This document shows, one piece after another, positions 23,679-33,704 of a stretch of 64,000 nucleotides of DNA. Both the position numbers and the translations under genes were made by a program. A model generated the notes under the pieces. That model was not told the DNA's origin. It saw only the letters and a program-made list of their open reading frames with translations, and searched no databases. The stretch spans positions 253,375-317,374 of the forward strand of contig JAFDWS010000001.1 in NCBI GenBank assembly GCA_018268375.1. The letters are read 5' to 3'. Position 1 is the stretch's first letter; the number at the start of each line of letters is the position of its first letter. Source of the DNA: Armatimonadota bacterium (GTDB lineage Bacteria; Armatimonadota; Fimbriimonadia; Fimbriimonadales; Fimbriimonadaceae).

Positions 23679-26600
23679 TCAGCCCTTCAAGTAAACGTCC
23701 GGGACAACCGCTTTGACCGCGGTCTTGTCCGGCACTTTGAACGGAACCAACGTGCTGACCCCGGGCTCCTGCATGGTCACGCCGAACCAGACGTCCGCGC
23801 TCTCAATCGTCATCGGGTTGTGAGTGACGAGAATGAACTGCGTCTCATTCGAGAAGTCGCGCATCAAGCCAATGAACCGCTCAACGTTGCGACCGTCAAG
23901 CGGCGCGTCGACTTCGTCCAAGATCACGAGCGGGCTCGGCTTGACCTTCAGAAGGGAGAACAAAAACGCGATCGCACTGAGTGCTCTCTCTCCGCCACTG
24001 AGCAGTTCCAGGCGCTGGCACTTCTTGCCAGGGATGGTCACCCGGATCTCCACGCCCGCATCGAGCTCGTCCTCGCCTCCAACAAGCTCGAGAATCCCTT
24101 CACCGCCGCCGAACACCCGCTTAAAGGTCTCGCCAAAAGCGATTTTCACCTTTTCAAAGGTCTCTGAGAAGCGCTCTTTCGTCAGGGCATCAAGCGCCTT
24201 GACGCTGCTCAAGATCTCCGAGATGCCTCCCTCGATGTCGAGGGACTGGCCGTTCAACTCGTCATAGCGCTCGGTCAGTCGCTCAAATGCCTCCACCGCT
24301 CCAAGGTTGACCTCTCCCATCTCCTTGAGCTCGCGACGCAACCGTCCGGCGACCGAAGCCGCGTCCGGCGGAACCACTGTCGTCGGCGCGTCGGCGATCG
24401 CTTGCGCCTCGTTGACCCCGTACTCCTCAAGGAGTCGTTCAAGAGAGACCGCGCGCTTACCGTCCAGCCGCGCGCGTTTGAGTTCGCTCTGATGAGCCCT
24501 CGCTTCAGCGTCCGCAACTGCCCTCCGGGCCCGCTGAGCCTCCTCGATGCTCGCACGAGCTTGCTCCGACGAAGCCTTCCTCTGGTGGTTCAACTCTTCG
24601 AGCTTCAATTCCAGGACTGAAGCCTGCTCAGCATGACGGTCGCGTTCCGCCGTCTGCTCCTGGATGGCGGCGATGTGCTTTTCGCGCTCAGGCTCCAGGT
24701 TTCCTGCCCGATGTTCGCGCTGCTTCTCCGCATCGAGCAAGATTTCAAGTCGGCGCTCGCAGTCTCTGACTCGGCGTTTGGACGTCTCTTCGCGGAGCCG
24801 CGCCTCTTCCAGGCGCTCCTTTGCCGTCTCTGCATCGCCCGACTTCGCGGAAAGACGCTTCCAGACATCGTCCCGTCTCGCTTCTATAGCCGCGACGTCG
24901 ATCGCTTCCACTGGCCCGTCCACCGTTGCAGTAAGCGATTCAAGCTCGGACTCGAGCTTCGACTTGGACCGCTCTGCCGAGTTGAGTTCGTGGCGCAAGC
25001 TGTTCAGCCAGCTCCTGCCCTCCTCGATTTCTTGGCTCAACGGTTTGATGGCTTCCCTGCAAGCTCCAACTTTCGCTTGGGCTTCGTCCCGGGCACTGGC
25101 CCTTGCCGCAGAAGCGGATTCCGCCTTGGCGTGCGCCGCCTGAAGCGCTTTCATCGCCTTCTTGCACTCTGCGAGTTCGGCCTGGCGTTGTACAAGCCCT
25201 GCCGTCTGACGCATGGTCCGGCCACCGGTCACGGCACCCGAAGAGTGCAGAAGTTCACCATCCAACGTGACGCACCGGTTCCATCCCGAGGATTTCGCCA
25301 GTCTCAAGGCGTCGTCGATCGTTTCAACGACCAAGACCCGCCCAAGAAGGCTGTCGATGACGGGCCGGACTCTGTCCGGGCACTTCACCAACTCGCTGGC
25401 CAAGCCAATGACGCCCCCTTGCTTGCAGACCTTTCTGAGGTCCTCGGGAACGTGGTGAGGCCTCATGAGGGTCACGGGCTGGAAGGTGGCCCGTCCAAGA
25501 CTGTTTTCCTTCAGGAGCGCTATGGCCGCCTTGGCATAGCTTTCGTCGGGGACGATCAAGTCGTTGGCCGAGGCACCCAGTGCCGTGTCCATCGCAAGAG
25601 CTAGGTCAGGCTCGACCTGGATGCAGTCACCGACAGGAACGAAGTCACCCTGAAGTTGCCCCTTCTTGCGGAGGTCAAGAACAGCGCGCGACCCCTGCGA
25701 CAAACCTTCGTGGGCATCGATCGTTGCTTCGATCCCACGCCGTTTGCCATCGAGGCTGGCGAGATCGGTCAGGATCCTTCGGGTCTCCTGCCCTTCCGCT
25801 TCGTCCTTTTTGCGCAGCTCGTGCAAGACCCCTTCAAGCGACGCTGCTTCCACCCTGAGTTCTTCGGCCCGGCTCTCAAGGGCTTTCAGACTGTCCTGCG
25901 CTTCAGTGATGCCGGCCACCAAGTCTGGCGTGGTGTCGTCGATGCCCTTGATCTCCTTCTTGATGTCGGAGACCCGCTGCTCACGGTGGACGCGCTCGAG
26001 CTCGTTTCGATGGATCTCGGCTACAGCCACCCTGGCCGCGTTCAGTGCCTGCTCGGCTTCCTCAAGTTCAGCGGCAAGGAGCTTGACGTCGTCTCCCGAC
26101 CCTGCCAACTCGGTTTGCAGGCGCTCATACGCTGCAGCTTCTTCTGCTTGCTGGGCCCTCGCGACCTCTAAATCTGCTTCGGCGTGCTCGTAGCGCGTAA
26201 GCGCTGCCGCAGCCTCGGCTTCCAAGTTGGATTGCAGCTCCGCCAGGCTCTCGAGCCGGGTGCTGGCGACTTGGAGTGCGGAGCTGGCTTGGTCGGCAAG
26301 CGTCCTCGCTCGCGTATGGTCGTTACGGATCGCTTCGACCTCGGCTTCGATCTTCACGGCCTCGGCGCTCTTCTTCCGCGCGTCCGCCTCTTGTTGGTCA
26401 GCCAGAGCGGCCTCCTTATTCGCCCACTCCATCGCCTCCTGGATCACCTGGTCGACCGCTCTGAGCTCATCGACCAGGCTGCCGACTTCTTTAACGAGCA
26501 GCCCACATTCGACCTGCCGAAGGCTCTTCAATGCGCTCTTGTAGCGCATTGCGACTTCGGCCTCTGCAGCGAGTGGCTCTCGCTGGGCGTCTAGCTCTCG

Positions 26601-27185
26601 AAGCACGTCGTGAACCCGCTGAAGGTGAAGCTGGGCGGCGTCGAGGCGGCGAATCGACTCCTGCCGGCGCGCCCGATAGCGCTGTACGCCCGCCGCTTCG
26701 TCGATCCAGGCCCTGCGTTGCTGGGCAGAAGCCGCCAACGCCTGGTCGATCTCGCTCTGCCCGACGATCGCGTAACCTGCCCGGCCAAGACCGGAATCGG
26801 AGAGAAGGTCAGCGACGTCCTTGAGCCGGCAATTGCGGCGGTTGATCTCGTACTCGCCCTGACCGCTCCGGTCGACGCGCCGAGTGACGCTCACCTCGGG
26901 ACTGTCGATCGGTAACGCCCCGTCTTCGTTCTCAAAGGTCAGCACGACCTCGGCCATTCCCTGCGGCTTCCTGTGGACGGAACCCGCGAAAATGACTTCC
27001 TTGCCAGATTGGGCCCGCAACGCCCGGGCGTTCGTCTCCCCCAAACCCCAGAGGACGGCGTCGACAATGTTGGACTTGCCACATCCGTTCGGGCCGACGA
27101 CGGCGACAATGTCACCGTCGAGCTCGAACTCGGTCTTGTCCGCAAAGGTCTTAAAGCCGAGGATCTTGACGCGCTTCAGCTTCAT
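23679..27185 (-). CDS. smc: Chromosome segregation ATPase SMC
   Basis: 1168 residues, full length. The N-terminal ATPase half has Walker A GPNGCGKSN (31-39) and the Q-loop region DLLSDSGLGRAGYAIVGQSEIDQ. Two long coiled coils flank a hinge around residues 500-650 (FVPVGDCIQVEPDLALAMDTALG to SSGAVTGGRTM). The C-terminal half has the ABC signature LSGGERALSAIAFLFSLL and Walker B PLVILDEVDAPLDGRN. It is the core of the condensin-like complex; scpA and scpB are not in the window. It follows the flavin reductase gene by 9 bp on the same strand. Confidence 0.97.
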   Translation of the reverse strand: MKLKRVKILGFKTFADKTEFELDGDIVAVVGPNGCGKSNIVDAVLWGLGETNARALRAQSGKEVIFAGSVHRKPQGMAEVVLTFENEDGALPIDSPEVSVTRRVDRSGQGEYEINRRNCRLKDVADLLSDSGLGRAGYAIVGQSEIDQALAASAQQRRAWIDEAAGVQRYRARRQESIRRLDAAQLHLQRVHDVLRELDAQREPLAAEAEVAMRYKSALKSLRQVECGLLVKEVGSLVDELRAVDQVIQEAMEWANKEAALADQQEADARKKSAEAVKIEAEVEAIRNDHTRARTLADQASSALQVASTRLESLAELQSNLEAEAAAALTRYEHAEADLEVARAQQAEEAAAYERLQTELAGSGDDVKLLAAELEEAEQALNAARVAVAEIHRNELERVHREQRVSDIKKEIKGIDDTTPDLVAGITEAQDSLKALESRAEELRVEAASLEGVLHELRKKDEAEGQETRRILTDLASLDGKRRGIEATIDAHEGLSQGSRAVLDLRKKGQLQGDFVPVGDCIQVEPDLALAMDTALGASANDLIVPDESYAKAAIALLKENSLGRATFQPVTLMRPHHVPEDLRKVCKQGGVIGLASELVKCPDRVRPVIDSLLGRVLVVETIDDALRLAKSSGWNRCVTLDGELLHSSGAVTGGRTMRQTAGLVQRQAELAECKKAMKALQAAHAKAESASAARASARDEAQAKVGACREAIKPLSQEIEEGRSWLNSLRHELNSAERSKSKLESELESLTATVDGPVEAIDVAAIEARRDDVWKRLSAKSGDAETAKERLEEARLREETSKRRVRDCERRLEILLDAEKQREHRAGNLEPEREKHIAAIQEQTAERDRHAEQASVLELKLEELNHQRKASSEQARASIEEAQRARRAVADAEARAHQSELKRARLDGKRAVSLERLLEEYGVNEAQAIADAPTTVVPPDAASVAGRLRRELKEMGEVNLGAVEAFERLTERYDELNGQSLDIEGGISEILSSVKALDALTKERFSETFEKVKIAFGETFKRVFGGGEGILELVGGEDELDAGVEIRVTIPGKKCQRLELLSGGERALSAIAFLFSLLKVKPSPLVILDEVDAPLDGRNVERFIGLMRDFSNETQFILVTHNPMTIESADVWFGVTMQEPGVSTLVPFKVPDKTAVKAVVPDVYLKG

Positions 27186-27194
27186 GCTGCGCCT

Positions 27195-27830
27195 TTACAG
27201 ATCAACGGACGGGTTGGTCATAGGCTTTGGACGAGCCATTTCGAAGACTTTTCCACCGTCAAGGTCGATGTATTCTGCCCCACCCAGGCGAGCTATCGGA
27301 CGAAACCCCGTGACTTTGCCAGTGCCAGCGTCCAGGACTGACTCCTCCAAGTGGGCGGCAAGGACTTCACCGATCACATAGCTGCTGTCTCCAAAGTTCA
27401 CGATCTGGTGGACTCGGCACTCGAACTGAACGGGGCTCTCAGCGACCCGGTCTGGTGCGACGAGCAGGCTCGTCTCGGAAGTGAATCCGCTCAAGCCCCA
27501 CTTGGAGACAGAATCAAGATAATCGCCGCTCGTTTCGTTCATGCCCCCCGCCAAGCGCCTCGTCACGAGGTTCACGACAAACTCGCCGGTTTGCTCCACG
27601 TTGATGAGCGTCGTCTTCTTCTCACCACGCTTGTTCAGTACCGGGCAAAAGACGAGGCTCGGAGGGTTTGGCCCGCCAACCATAAAGAAGCTGAAGGGCG
27701 CGAGGTTGGGTGTTCCGTCGCTGCCCACTGTACTCACGAACGCGATCGGGCGAGGGACGACAAGGCTGCTCATCAAGTCATAGGCGAAGCTGGCCGACTC
27801 TTCGTCAAACCGCCATGTCTTATGAGCCAC
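27195..27830 (-). CDS. Flavin reductase domain protein (FMN-binding split barrel)
   Basis: 211 residues from GTG at 27830. Typical blocks are SSLVVPRPIAFVSTVGSDGTPNLAPFSFF, NPPSLVFCPVLNKRGEKKTTL, EFVVNLVTRRLAGGMNETSGDY, and a late QIVNFGDSSYVIGEVLAAH. These match the FMN-binding flavin reductase-like family, which transfers electrons from NAD(P)H to flavin or binds FMN as an oxidoreductase. The physiological substrate is unknown. It starts 8 bp after the dienelactone hydrolase stop and precedes smc, so the three form a minus-strand run. Confidence 0.88.
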   Translation of the reverse strand: MAHKTWRFDEESASFAYDLMSSLVVPRPIAFVSTVGSDGTPNLAPFSFFMVGGPNPPSLVFCPVLNKRGEKKTTLINVEQTGEFVVNLVTRRLAGGMNETSGDYLDSVSKWGLSGFTSETSLLVAPDRVAESPVQFECRVHQIVNFGDSSYVIGEVLAAHLEESVLDAGTGKVTGFRPIARLGGAEYIDLDGGKVFEMARPKPMTNPSVDL

Positions 27831-27838
27831 ACAAGATT

Positions 27839-28534
27839 CTAGCCCGACTCAGCCAAGCTGCCCCGGAAGAAGGAGGTCATCTTCTGCCAGCAGTGCTCGG
27901 ACGCGTCGGCGTCAAAGACGGCGGGCCGGTCGCTGTTAAAGAAGGCGTGGCTCGTCCCAGGAAAAGTCATGAACTCATGTGGCTTGCCGTGGCGGGACAG
28001 CTCTTGATCCAATCCGCTGACGACCTCGGCAGAAGCATAATCGTCGGACTCGGCGAAAAAGCCCAACATGGGAGCCATAAGCCGGGTGAAGTCCGGCTTC
28101 ACGTTCGGATGAATTCCGTAAAAGTTCACGCAAGCGCCGATCCGGTCATCAATGCAGGCCGCGTACATGCTCAACTGTCCACCCATGCAGAACCCAACGA
28201 CGCCGATCTTGTCCCCTTCGGTGGCGGGACTGGAAAGCAGGGCGTCAACCGCGCCGTGGATCACCTTCGCAGCGTTGGCGATATCGAGAGCCATCATCAG
28301 GGAACCGGCCACGTCAGGCTCGGTCGTCGTAGCGCCGTGGTAGAAGTCAGGGGCCAAGGCGGTGAATCCAGCTTGGGCAAATCGGTCGACGACGTCTTTG
28401 ATGTGCCCGACCAGGCCCCACCATTCTTGGATCACGATGACCCCGGGGCCAGCGCCGCTCACACTTGGTGCCAAGTAACCCGAGTAAGGCTTGCCGTTGC
28501 CGGAAAACTCCACCATCGTTCCGATCATCGCCAT
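27839..28534 (-). CDS. Dienelactone hydrolase family protein
   Basis: 231 residues, alpha/beta hydrolase. The nucleophile is Cys in GVVGFCMGGQLSMYAA; the oxyanion region is GVIVIQEWWGLVGHI, with Glu and Trp-Trp as in dienelactone hydrolases. Asp lies in FFAESDDYAS and His in FPGTSHAFFN. Classic members open dienelactone in chloroaromatic breakdown, but homologues are widespread and the substrate here is unknown. Cytoplasmic, no signal peptide. Its start faces thpR across about 40 bp. Confidence 0.9.
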   Translation of the reverse strand: MAMIGTMVEFSGNGKPYSGYLAPSVSGAGPGVIVIQEWWGLVGHIKDVVDRFAQAGFTALAPDFYHGATTTEPDVAGSLMMALDIANAAKVIHGAVDALLSSPATEGDKIGVVGFCMGGQLSMYAACIDDRIGACVNFYGIHPNVKPDFTRLMAPMLGFFAESDDYASAEVVSGLDQELSRHGKPHEFMTFPGTSHAFFNSDRPAVFDADASEHCWQKMTSFFRGSLAESG

Positions 28535-28577
28535 TGATTATTTACGATTTGGGGCGCGCGGATGCACAATGACCATC

Positions 28578-29120
28578 ATGCGTCTGTTCGTCGGCATCAG
28601 GGTTCCCAGCCCGTGCGCCCAGGAGTTGGCAAAAATCCAGGCAAGGCTCAATCCTTCCCTCGGATCAGCTTATCGATGGGTGTCGGGACAGAACTTGCAC
28701 ATGACGGTTTGCTTTGTGGGGGAGGTCCACGACTCTTATGTCGACGGCATCATCGGTGTACTGCGGAACGTCCCCGTCGTTGGCGGTGAATTCTCGCCAA
28801 GCTCGCTCATCGCCCTTCCTGATTCGCGTCACCCCAAGGTCATCGCTCTCGAGGGCGAGGACGCCGGGGCCGCCCAACTCGCGCTGGGTGTGCGTGAAGC
28901 CTTGCGCGCAAATGGAACCGAGTTCGACGACAAGCCGTTTTTGCCCCATGTCACCTTGGGTCGCCAGCGGTCCATGATCGAGCACTCCGTGGTCAACCGC
29001 ATGCTCAACATGGCCAAGCTGGAAAATCTTTCGTTCCACCATGACGGCTTCGAGCTGATCGAAAGCAGAATGGACGCGATGGGATCCCAGTACGTGACGA
29101 GGATGGTGTATTCCTCCTGA
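28578..29120 (+). CDS. thpR: RNA 2',3'-cyclic phosphodiesterase ThpR (2H family)
   Basis: 180 residues. Two HxT motifs define the 2H phosphoesterase active site: HMTVCFVGEV and LPHVTLGRQRS. The N-terminus MRLFVGIRVPS is typical. It opens 2',3'-cyclic phosphate ends of RNA in vitro; its cellular role is unclear. I choose ATG 28578 because the family starts with MRLF and CACAAT ends 7 nt upstream; ATG 28569 would add three residues. Confidence 0.9.
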   Translation: MRLFVGIRVPSPCAQELAKIQARLNPSLGSAYRWVSGQNLHMTVCFVGEVHDSYVDGIIGVLRNVPVVGGEFSPSSLIALPDSRHPKVIALEGEDAGAAQLALGVREALRANGTEFDDKPFLPHVTLGRQRSMIEHSVVNRMLNMAKLENLSFHHDGFELIESRMDAMGSQYVTRMVYSS

Positions 29121-29131
29121 AAGCCCAGGCG

Positions 29132-31108
29132 ATGGCCTTGGCTGCGCTGTGCGTCCTTGCTGGCTGCTCAAACAAAACTCGGCTGGCCGCTGTCCGCAAC
29201 GAGGGGCCCTTATCCTCAAGCGTTCTCTCTGCGCGGGCTGAGGAATTCAAGGCCCTTGACGACCCCCCGTACAGCCCAAATGGCTACGTTTGCCTCACCA
29301 ATGGTCTGCTTGGAGTCGGATTTCAGCTTGACCAGCGGGCAGAGGACGCCGGATCGGACAACTTCACCTTGTTCCTAGCGAACCGCTTCACCCGCACCGG
29401 AACCGAGTCGCTCGTTCAGTTTGGGAACCCGTTCGGCTTGCCGACCTCTTCGCAGCCGTTCAGGGACGAAGTCGCCTCTCTTGACCTCGAAACAGGTGTT
29501 TACTCGGTGCGCGCAAGGCACGGAGGACACGATGTGTACTACGAGTTTGTCTTGTCGCCTTCCTCACCCAGCGCTGTCGAACGCTGGACGATCAAGGGCC
29601 AACCGGGACAGCGTGCTGAGCTCGACGTGGAGAAGGTTCCTCGCTCTCTATCCTCCCAGGGCGAGGTGGACTCTGGCCCAGCGGTCAAGGCAGTGGTGGC
29701 CGTCGACGGCGACGACCAAGCCCAGATGGACGGACCCAGCGTCAAGGCTGTGATCGGCCAGAGCGGTGTGGTCCGAGTGACCAGAAAGGTCGCTTTCGGG
29801 GCCGAGTCACGCTTACCCTCATTCGAAGAAACCGCTCAAGCAGCGAAGGAGTGGGCATCCGGGCGAGACGCGCCAAGAGTCATTATCGACGGCCCCGCGG
29901 ACGACCAAAGGTTCGTCGCCTCAGCGCTCTACTTTCTCCGGTGCGGCGTCAATCCAAGCGGACCGACGGGGCCATTCGGAGTGACCAATCCCAAGTACGG
30001 TGGCCGCCAATTCTGGGACGCGGACACCTGGATGTTCCCCGTCCTTGCCCTGTGTGAGCCAAAGCGGGCGGCTGCTATCCCTTTGTTCCGCCTCGCGACC
30101 GCGCCGGCAGCTTTCACACAGGCTCTGGACTGGATCGCTGAGAAGGGAGTCCTCTACCACCCGGCTCCAGGTGAGCGAATCTACAAGTACCCTTGGGAGG
30201 CGGGACCCACGGGCAAAGAGAACGCCCCTGAGGCGTCAGCGAAGCAACACCACATCACCGCAGACGTCGCCCTCATGGCGGAACATGCATCTGCACTTGG
30301 ATTGATTGATCCAGTGGCGTCCGGAAAGCTCGTCAGGGGCTGCGCCAACTGGCTCTGGCGTCGCTCCAGCCGGCTTGAGAGCGGCGAGTGGGGGATCCTC
30401 GACACGATGTCGCCGGACGAGTTTCACACGGGCGACAACGACCTTTACACGAACATTGCTACCGAGCAAGCACTTAAGGCCGCCTATCCTTCCGACTGGA
30501 AGAACCGTAGATTCAAACGGCCAAGGGACTCCACGACCTTCCTGACCTACGACAACGACGGCCTTCGTGCTTACAAACAGGCCGCGGCTCTTCTCGCGAT
30601 CTGGCCGCTCCAAGACCCGGATTGCGAAGCCGAGGCAGGTGCCATGCTGAAGCGCTTTGCAGGCAAGACCGCTAAGAACGGCCCCGCTATGAGCAAGTCC
30701 GTGGAAGCCCTGGTCCGGGCGCGGTTCGGGGACGTCGAAGTCGCCTACCAGGAGTGGCGCACAAGTTGGCAGCTCTACACCAAGCGGCCCCTCATGCAGT
30801 TCAGCGAGGCTCCGAACGGGAAGAACGCGACGTTCTTGACCGGAGTCGCCGGCTGTCTCGACGCCTTCCTGTACGGCTTCGTGGGCTTCCGGATCGACAA
30901 GCGCGAACCCCCTGCAGGAGCAAAGTGGAAGACCCCGATCAAGAACGGCTACTGGCTCTCGATCACTCCGAAACTGCCGAAGGCGTGGCCGAGCGTCAAG
31001 TTGCAGAACTTCTCCGTGCTGGGAAGAAAGGTCGACTTCACCATCACCAACTCGGCGGTCACTGTCAGCCCGATGCAGGCGCCTCCCAGCAATAAAGCGG
31101 GCAAATGA
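29132..31108 (+). CDS. Lipoprotein glycoside hydrolase, GH65-like
   Basis: 658 residues. The lipobox VLAGC is within the first 15 residues, so the protein is probably anchored outside the membrane. An N-terminal beta-sandwich (about 25-260) is followed by an alpha/alpha barrel with YGGRQFWDADTWMFPVLALCEPKRA, matching the conserved FWDTE/MxP block of GH65 (kojibiose/trehalose/maltose phosphorylases, glucosylgalactosyl-hydroxylysine glucosidase), then EFHTGDNDLYTNIATEQAL. The exact substrate is unknown. It lies 19 bp upstream of glgP, suggesting joint alpha-glucan use. The signal peptide from ATG 29132 lacks a positive charge; an upstream CTG would supply a Lys. Confidence 0.75.
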   Translation: MALAALCVLAGCSNKTRLAAVRNEGPLSSSVLSARAEEFKALDDPPYSPNGYVCLTNGLLGVGFQLDQRAEDAGSDNFTLFLANRFTRTGTESLVQFGNPFGLPTSSQPFRDEVASLDLETGVYSVRARHGGHDVYYEFVLSPSSPSAVERWTIKGQPGQRAELDVEKVPRSLSSQGEVDSGPAVKAVVAVDGDDQAQMDGPSVKAVIGQSGVVRVTRKVAFGAESRLPSFEETAQAAKEWASGRDAPRVIIDGPADDQRFVASALYFLRCGVNPSGPTGPFGVTNPKYGGRQFWDADTWMFPVLALCEPKRAAAIPLFRLATAPAAFTQALDWIAEKGVLYHPAPGERIYKYPWEAGPTGKENAPEASAKQHHITADVALMAEHASALGLIDPVASGKLVRGCANWLWRRSSRLESGEWGILDTMSPDEFHTGDNDLYTNIATEQALKAAYPSDWKNRRFKRPRDSTTFLTYDNDGLRAYKQAAALLAIWPLQDPDCEAEAGAMLKRFAGKTAKNGPAMSKSVEALVRARFGDVEVAYQEWRTSWQLYTKRPLMQFSEAPNGKNATFLTGVAGCLDAFLYGFVGFRIDKREPPAGAKWKTPIKNGYWLSITPKLPKAWPSVKLQNFSVLGRKVDFTITNSAVTVSPMQAPPSNKAGK

Positions 31109-31127
31109 CCGATAATCCCAAGGTCGC

Positions 31128-33704
31128 ATGCGCAGCCTGAAGTACGCCCACTCCTTCGAGGTGGTGAAGCACCTTCCTGAAAAGCTTCAGCCGATTCGGA
31201 AGCTCACGTACAACTTTTGGTGGACGTGGAACCATGAGACGCGGTCAATGTTCCGAGACATCGGCCGCGAGCTTTGGGAGGAGGTCGAGCACAACCCCGT
31301 CGAGTTGATCAACCGCCTCGGTCAAGACGACATTGATCGACTGGCCCGCGACGACGTGTTCCTCGCCAAGCTGCACCATTGCGCCAAAGAGCTCGATCGG
31401 TACCTCAGCGACAAAACCTGGTTCGACCGCAAATTCCCGAAGAAGCGGGAAGACACCCTGATTGCCTACTTCTCGGCCGAGTTCGGCCTCAGTGAGGCGC
31501 TTCCCATCTATTCCGGGGGCCTCGGCGTCTTGGCGGGCGATCACCTGAAGGCCGCAAGCGATCTTGGCATCCCTTTGGTCGGCGTCGGACTCCTCTATTC
31601 CAGGGGTTACTTCCGGCAGTCTCTGAGCCCCGACGGCTGGCAACAGGAGCGATATCCGCAGTACGACTTTTACCGGCTGCCCTTGCAGCTCGTTCGAGGC
31701 GAGGACGAGAAGCCGCTCCGGATCAGGGTCGAGTTTCCTGACAGCGAGGTCTTGATCCAAGTTTGGAAAGCACAAGTGGGTCGGGTGGAGCTGTACCTCC
31801 TGGACTCGAACATCCTTGAAAACTCGCCCGACGAGCAGAGCATCACCGACACCCTCTACGGCGGCGATGAGGACATGCGCATCCGACAGGAGATCATCCT
31901 GGGTATGGGTGGCTTCAGGGCCCTCAAAGCAATGGGAATGAGCCCGACGGTGTGCCACTTGAACGAGGGCCACGCCGCGTTTCTTTCCCTCGAGCGAATC
32001 AAGCAGTTCATGGTCGAGAACGGCTGCGACTTTCGCACTGCCCGCCAATGTTGTGTGGCAGGCAACGTCTTCACCACCCACACTCCTGTCCCGGCGGGGT
32101 TCGACCTCTTCCCCATCGAGTTGATTGACCGGTACCTCAACAAGACGGTCGGGGCGCTCGGGATGAGCAAGGAGAAGTTCCACGGGCTTGGCCGATTCGA
32201 TGAGGCCGACGCGACTGAGCGCTTTAATATGGCGATCCTCGCCATGGAGAACTCTAACCACGTCAACGGGGTCTCCAAGCTTCACGCCCAGGTCAGCCGC
32301 GGGATCTTCAGCGAGCGATGGCCGGATTACCCACTCGAGGAGGTTCCGATCGATGCGGTCACGAACGGGATTCACACCCTCACATGGATGAGCCGACGCA
32401 TGACCGAGTTGCTCGACCAGTACGCTCCCCCGAATTGGCGCGACGATCCCTCCGCGAGCGAGGTCTGGGAGTCGCTCGATCAGGCACCGGACTCGGCCGT
32501 TTGGGACGTCAGAGAGAACGAGCGCGGCGATTTTGTCCGGTACTGCCGGAGGCGGTTGCGCTCCCAGCACAAGCGGTCGAGCTCGGGACCGGTCGACATG
32601 GCAGGCGTGAACGACGTGCTCGACCCCAGGGTGCTGACCATCGGCTTTGCCCGCAGGTTCGCCACGTACAAGCGGGCCACGCTTCTCTTCCAAGACAAGG
32701 AGCGGCTCAAGAACCTCCTGTTCCACCCGGACAGGCCGATCCAGCTCGTTTTTGCCGGTAAGTCCCACCCTAAGGACGACGGCGGTAAGAAGCTGATCCA
32801 GGACATCGTCAACTTCATCCGGTCAGAAGGCGCGCGGTCCCGAATGGTCTTTTTGGAGGATTACGACATGTCCGTCGCCCGACGCATGATCCAAGGCGTC
32901 GACGTTTGGCTCAATAATCCGCGCAGGCCGATGGAGGCCAGCGGCACGAGCGGTATGAAGGTCGTGCCGAACGGTGGACTGAACTGCTCCATCCTCGATG
33001 GGTGGTGGGCCGAGGGCCACCGCAGGGGAGTTGGCTGGGCCATCGGTGACGGCAGCGAGTTTGGCGACGAGGGCTATCAGGACTGGATCGACAGTCGGGC
33101 CCTCTATCACGCGATCGAGAACGAGATCGCTCCGATGTTCTACTACCGCACCGAAGGCAACGTCCCTCAAGGCTGGGTGGAGATGATGCGGCGGAGCATG
33201 AAGGAACTAGCCCCGCTCTTCTCGACCCTCCGCATGGTCCGGGAGTACACCACCCGTTTCTACATGCCCGCTGCGGCTGCCTACCAGCATTTGACCTGCA
33301 ACGGCCTTGGGGTCGCACGGGACGCACTGGCTTGGCGAGACCGTATCCGAAAGGCGTGGTCGAACGTTGCTGTCGCCAGCGTCAAGGACACGGCGGCTAC
33401 GACGAGCCTGATCGGCTCCACATTTGAGGTCAAGGCCGTGATCAAACTGGGAGAGCTCGCCCCCAGCGACGTGAAAGTCCAGGTTCTCTCGGGCCAGGTG
33501 GCACAAAGCCGCGAACTGAGCAACCTGGATCTGACCAACCTCGAGTTGGAGAGCTCGAACGGCCAAGAGCACACGTTCACAGGCACCGTCAAGTGCGTCT
33601 CACCCGGACACCGCGGCTACATCGTCCGTGTCGTCCCCGACCACGAGGACGTCGTCGTGGAAGCGGAGCTTCCGATCGTCGTCTACGAAGCGCCTTTACC
33701 GTGA
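31128..33704 (+). CDS. glgP: Alpha-glucan (glycogen) phosphorylase, DUF3417-type GT35
   Basis: 858 residues. It releases glucose 1-phosphate from alpha-1,4-glucans using PLP. The N-terminal DUF3417 region (LRKLTYNFWWTWN-like stretch) is typical of the short-to-medium bacterial form. Then come ISAEFGL-like YFSAEFGLSEALPIYSGGLG, VCHLNEGHAAF, TTHTPVPAGFD and the PLP lysine block EASGTSGMKVVPNGGLN. Downstream is a short C-terminal beta-domain from about residue 740. GATAAT ends 11 nt before the ATG. It forms a pair with the GH65-like gene. Confidence 0.95.
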   Translation: MRSLKYAHSFEVVKHLPEKLQPIRKLTYNFWWTWNHETRSMFRDIGRELWEEVEHNPVELINRLGQDDIDRLARDDVFLAKLHHCAKELDRYLSDKTWFDRKFPKKREDTLIAYFSAEFGLSEALPIYSGGLGVLAGDHLKAASDLGIPLVGVGLLYSRGYFRQSLSPDGWQQERYPQYDFYRLPLQLVRGEDEKPLRIRVEFPDSEVLIQVWKAQVGRVELYLLDSNILENSPDEQSITDTLYGGDEDMRIRQEIILGMGGFRALKAMGMSPTVCHLNEGHAAFLSLERIKQFMVENGCDFRTARQCCVAGNVFTTHTPVPAGFDLFPIELIDRYLNKTVGALGMSKEKFHGLGRFDEADATERFNMAILAMENSNHVNGVSKLHAQVSRGIFSERWPDYPLEEVPIDAVTNGIHTLTWMSRRMTELLDQYAPPNWRDDPSASEVWESLDQAPDSAVWDVRENERGDFVRYCRRRLRSQHKRSSSGPVDMAGVNDVLDPRVLTIGFARRFATYKRATLLFQDKERLKNLLFHPDRPIQLVFAGKSHPKDDGGKKLIQDIVNFIRSEGARSRMVFLEDYDMSVARRMIQGVDVWLNNPRRPMEASGTSGMKVVPNGGLNCSILDGWWAEGHRRGVGWAIGDGSEFGDEGYQDWIDSRALYHAIENEIAPMFYYRTEGNVPQGWVEMMRRSMKELAPLFSTLRMVREYTTRFYMPAAAAYQHLTCNGLGVARDALAWRDRIRKAWSNVAVASVKDTAATTSLIGSTFEVKAVIKLGELAPSDVKVQVLSGQVAQSRELSNLDLTNLELESSNGQEHTFTGTVKCVSPGHRGYIVRVVPDHEDVVVEAELPIVVYEAPLP

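Noticed and set aside
27836..27841. TAGAAT 5 nt before the flavin reductase GTG as another leaderless promoter
   Set aside because: Its first three bases are the stop codon of the upstream gene in the same run, so the match is likely a by-product; left out of the leaderless list.
31245..32768. 507-codon open frame on the minus strand within glgP
   Set aside because: It is the antisense shadow of a clearly conserved phosphorylase in a GC-rich genome; composition is Arg/Val/Leu-rich with no recognisable motif.
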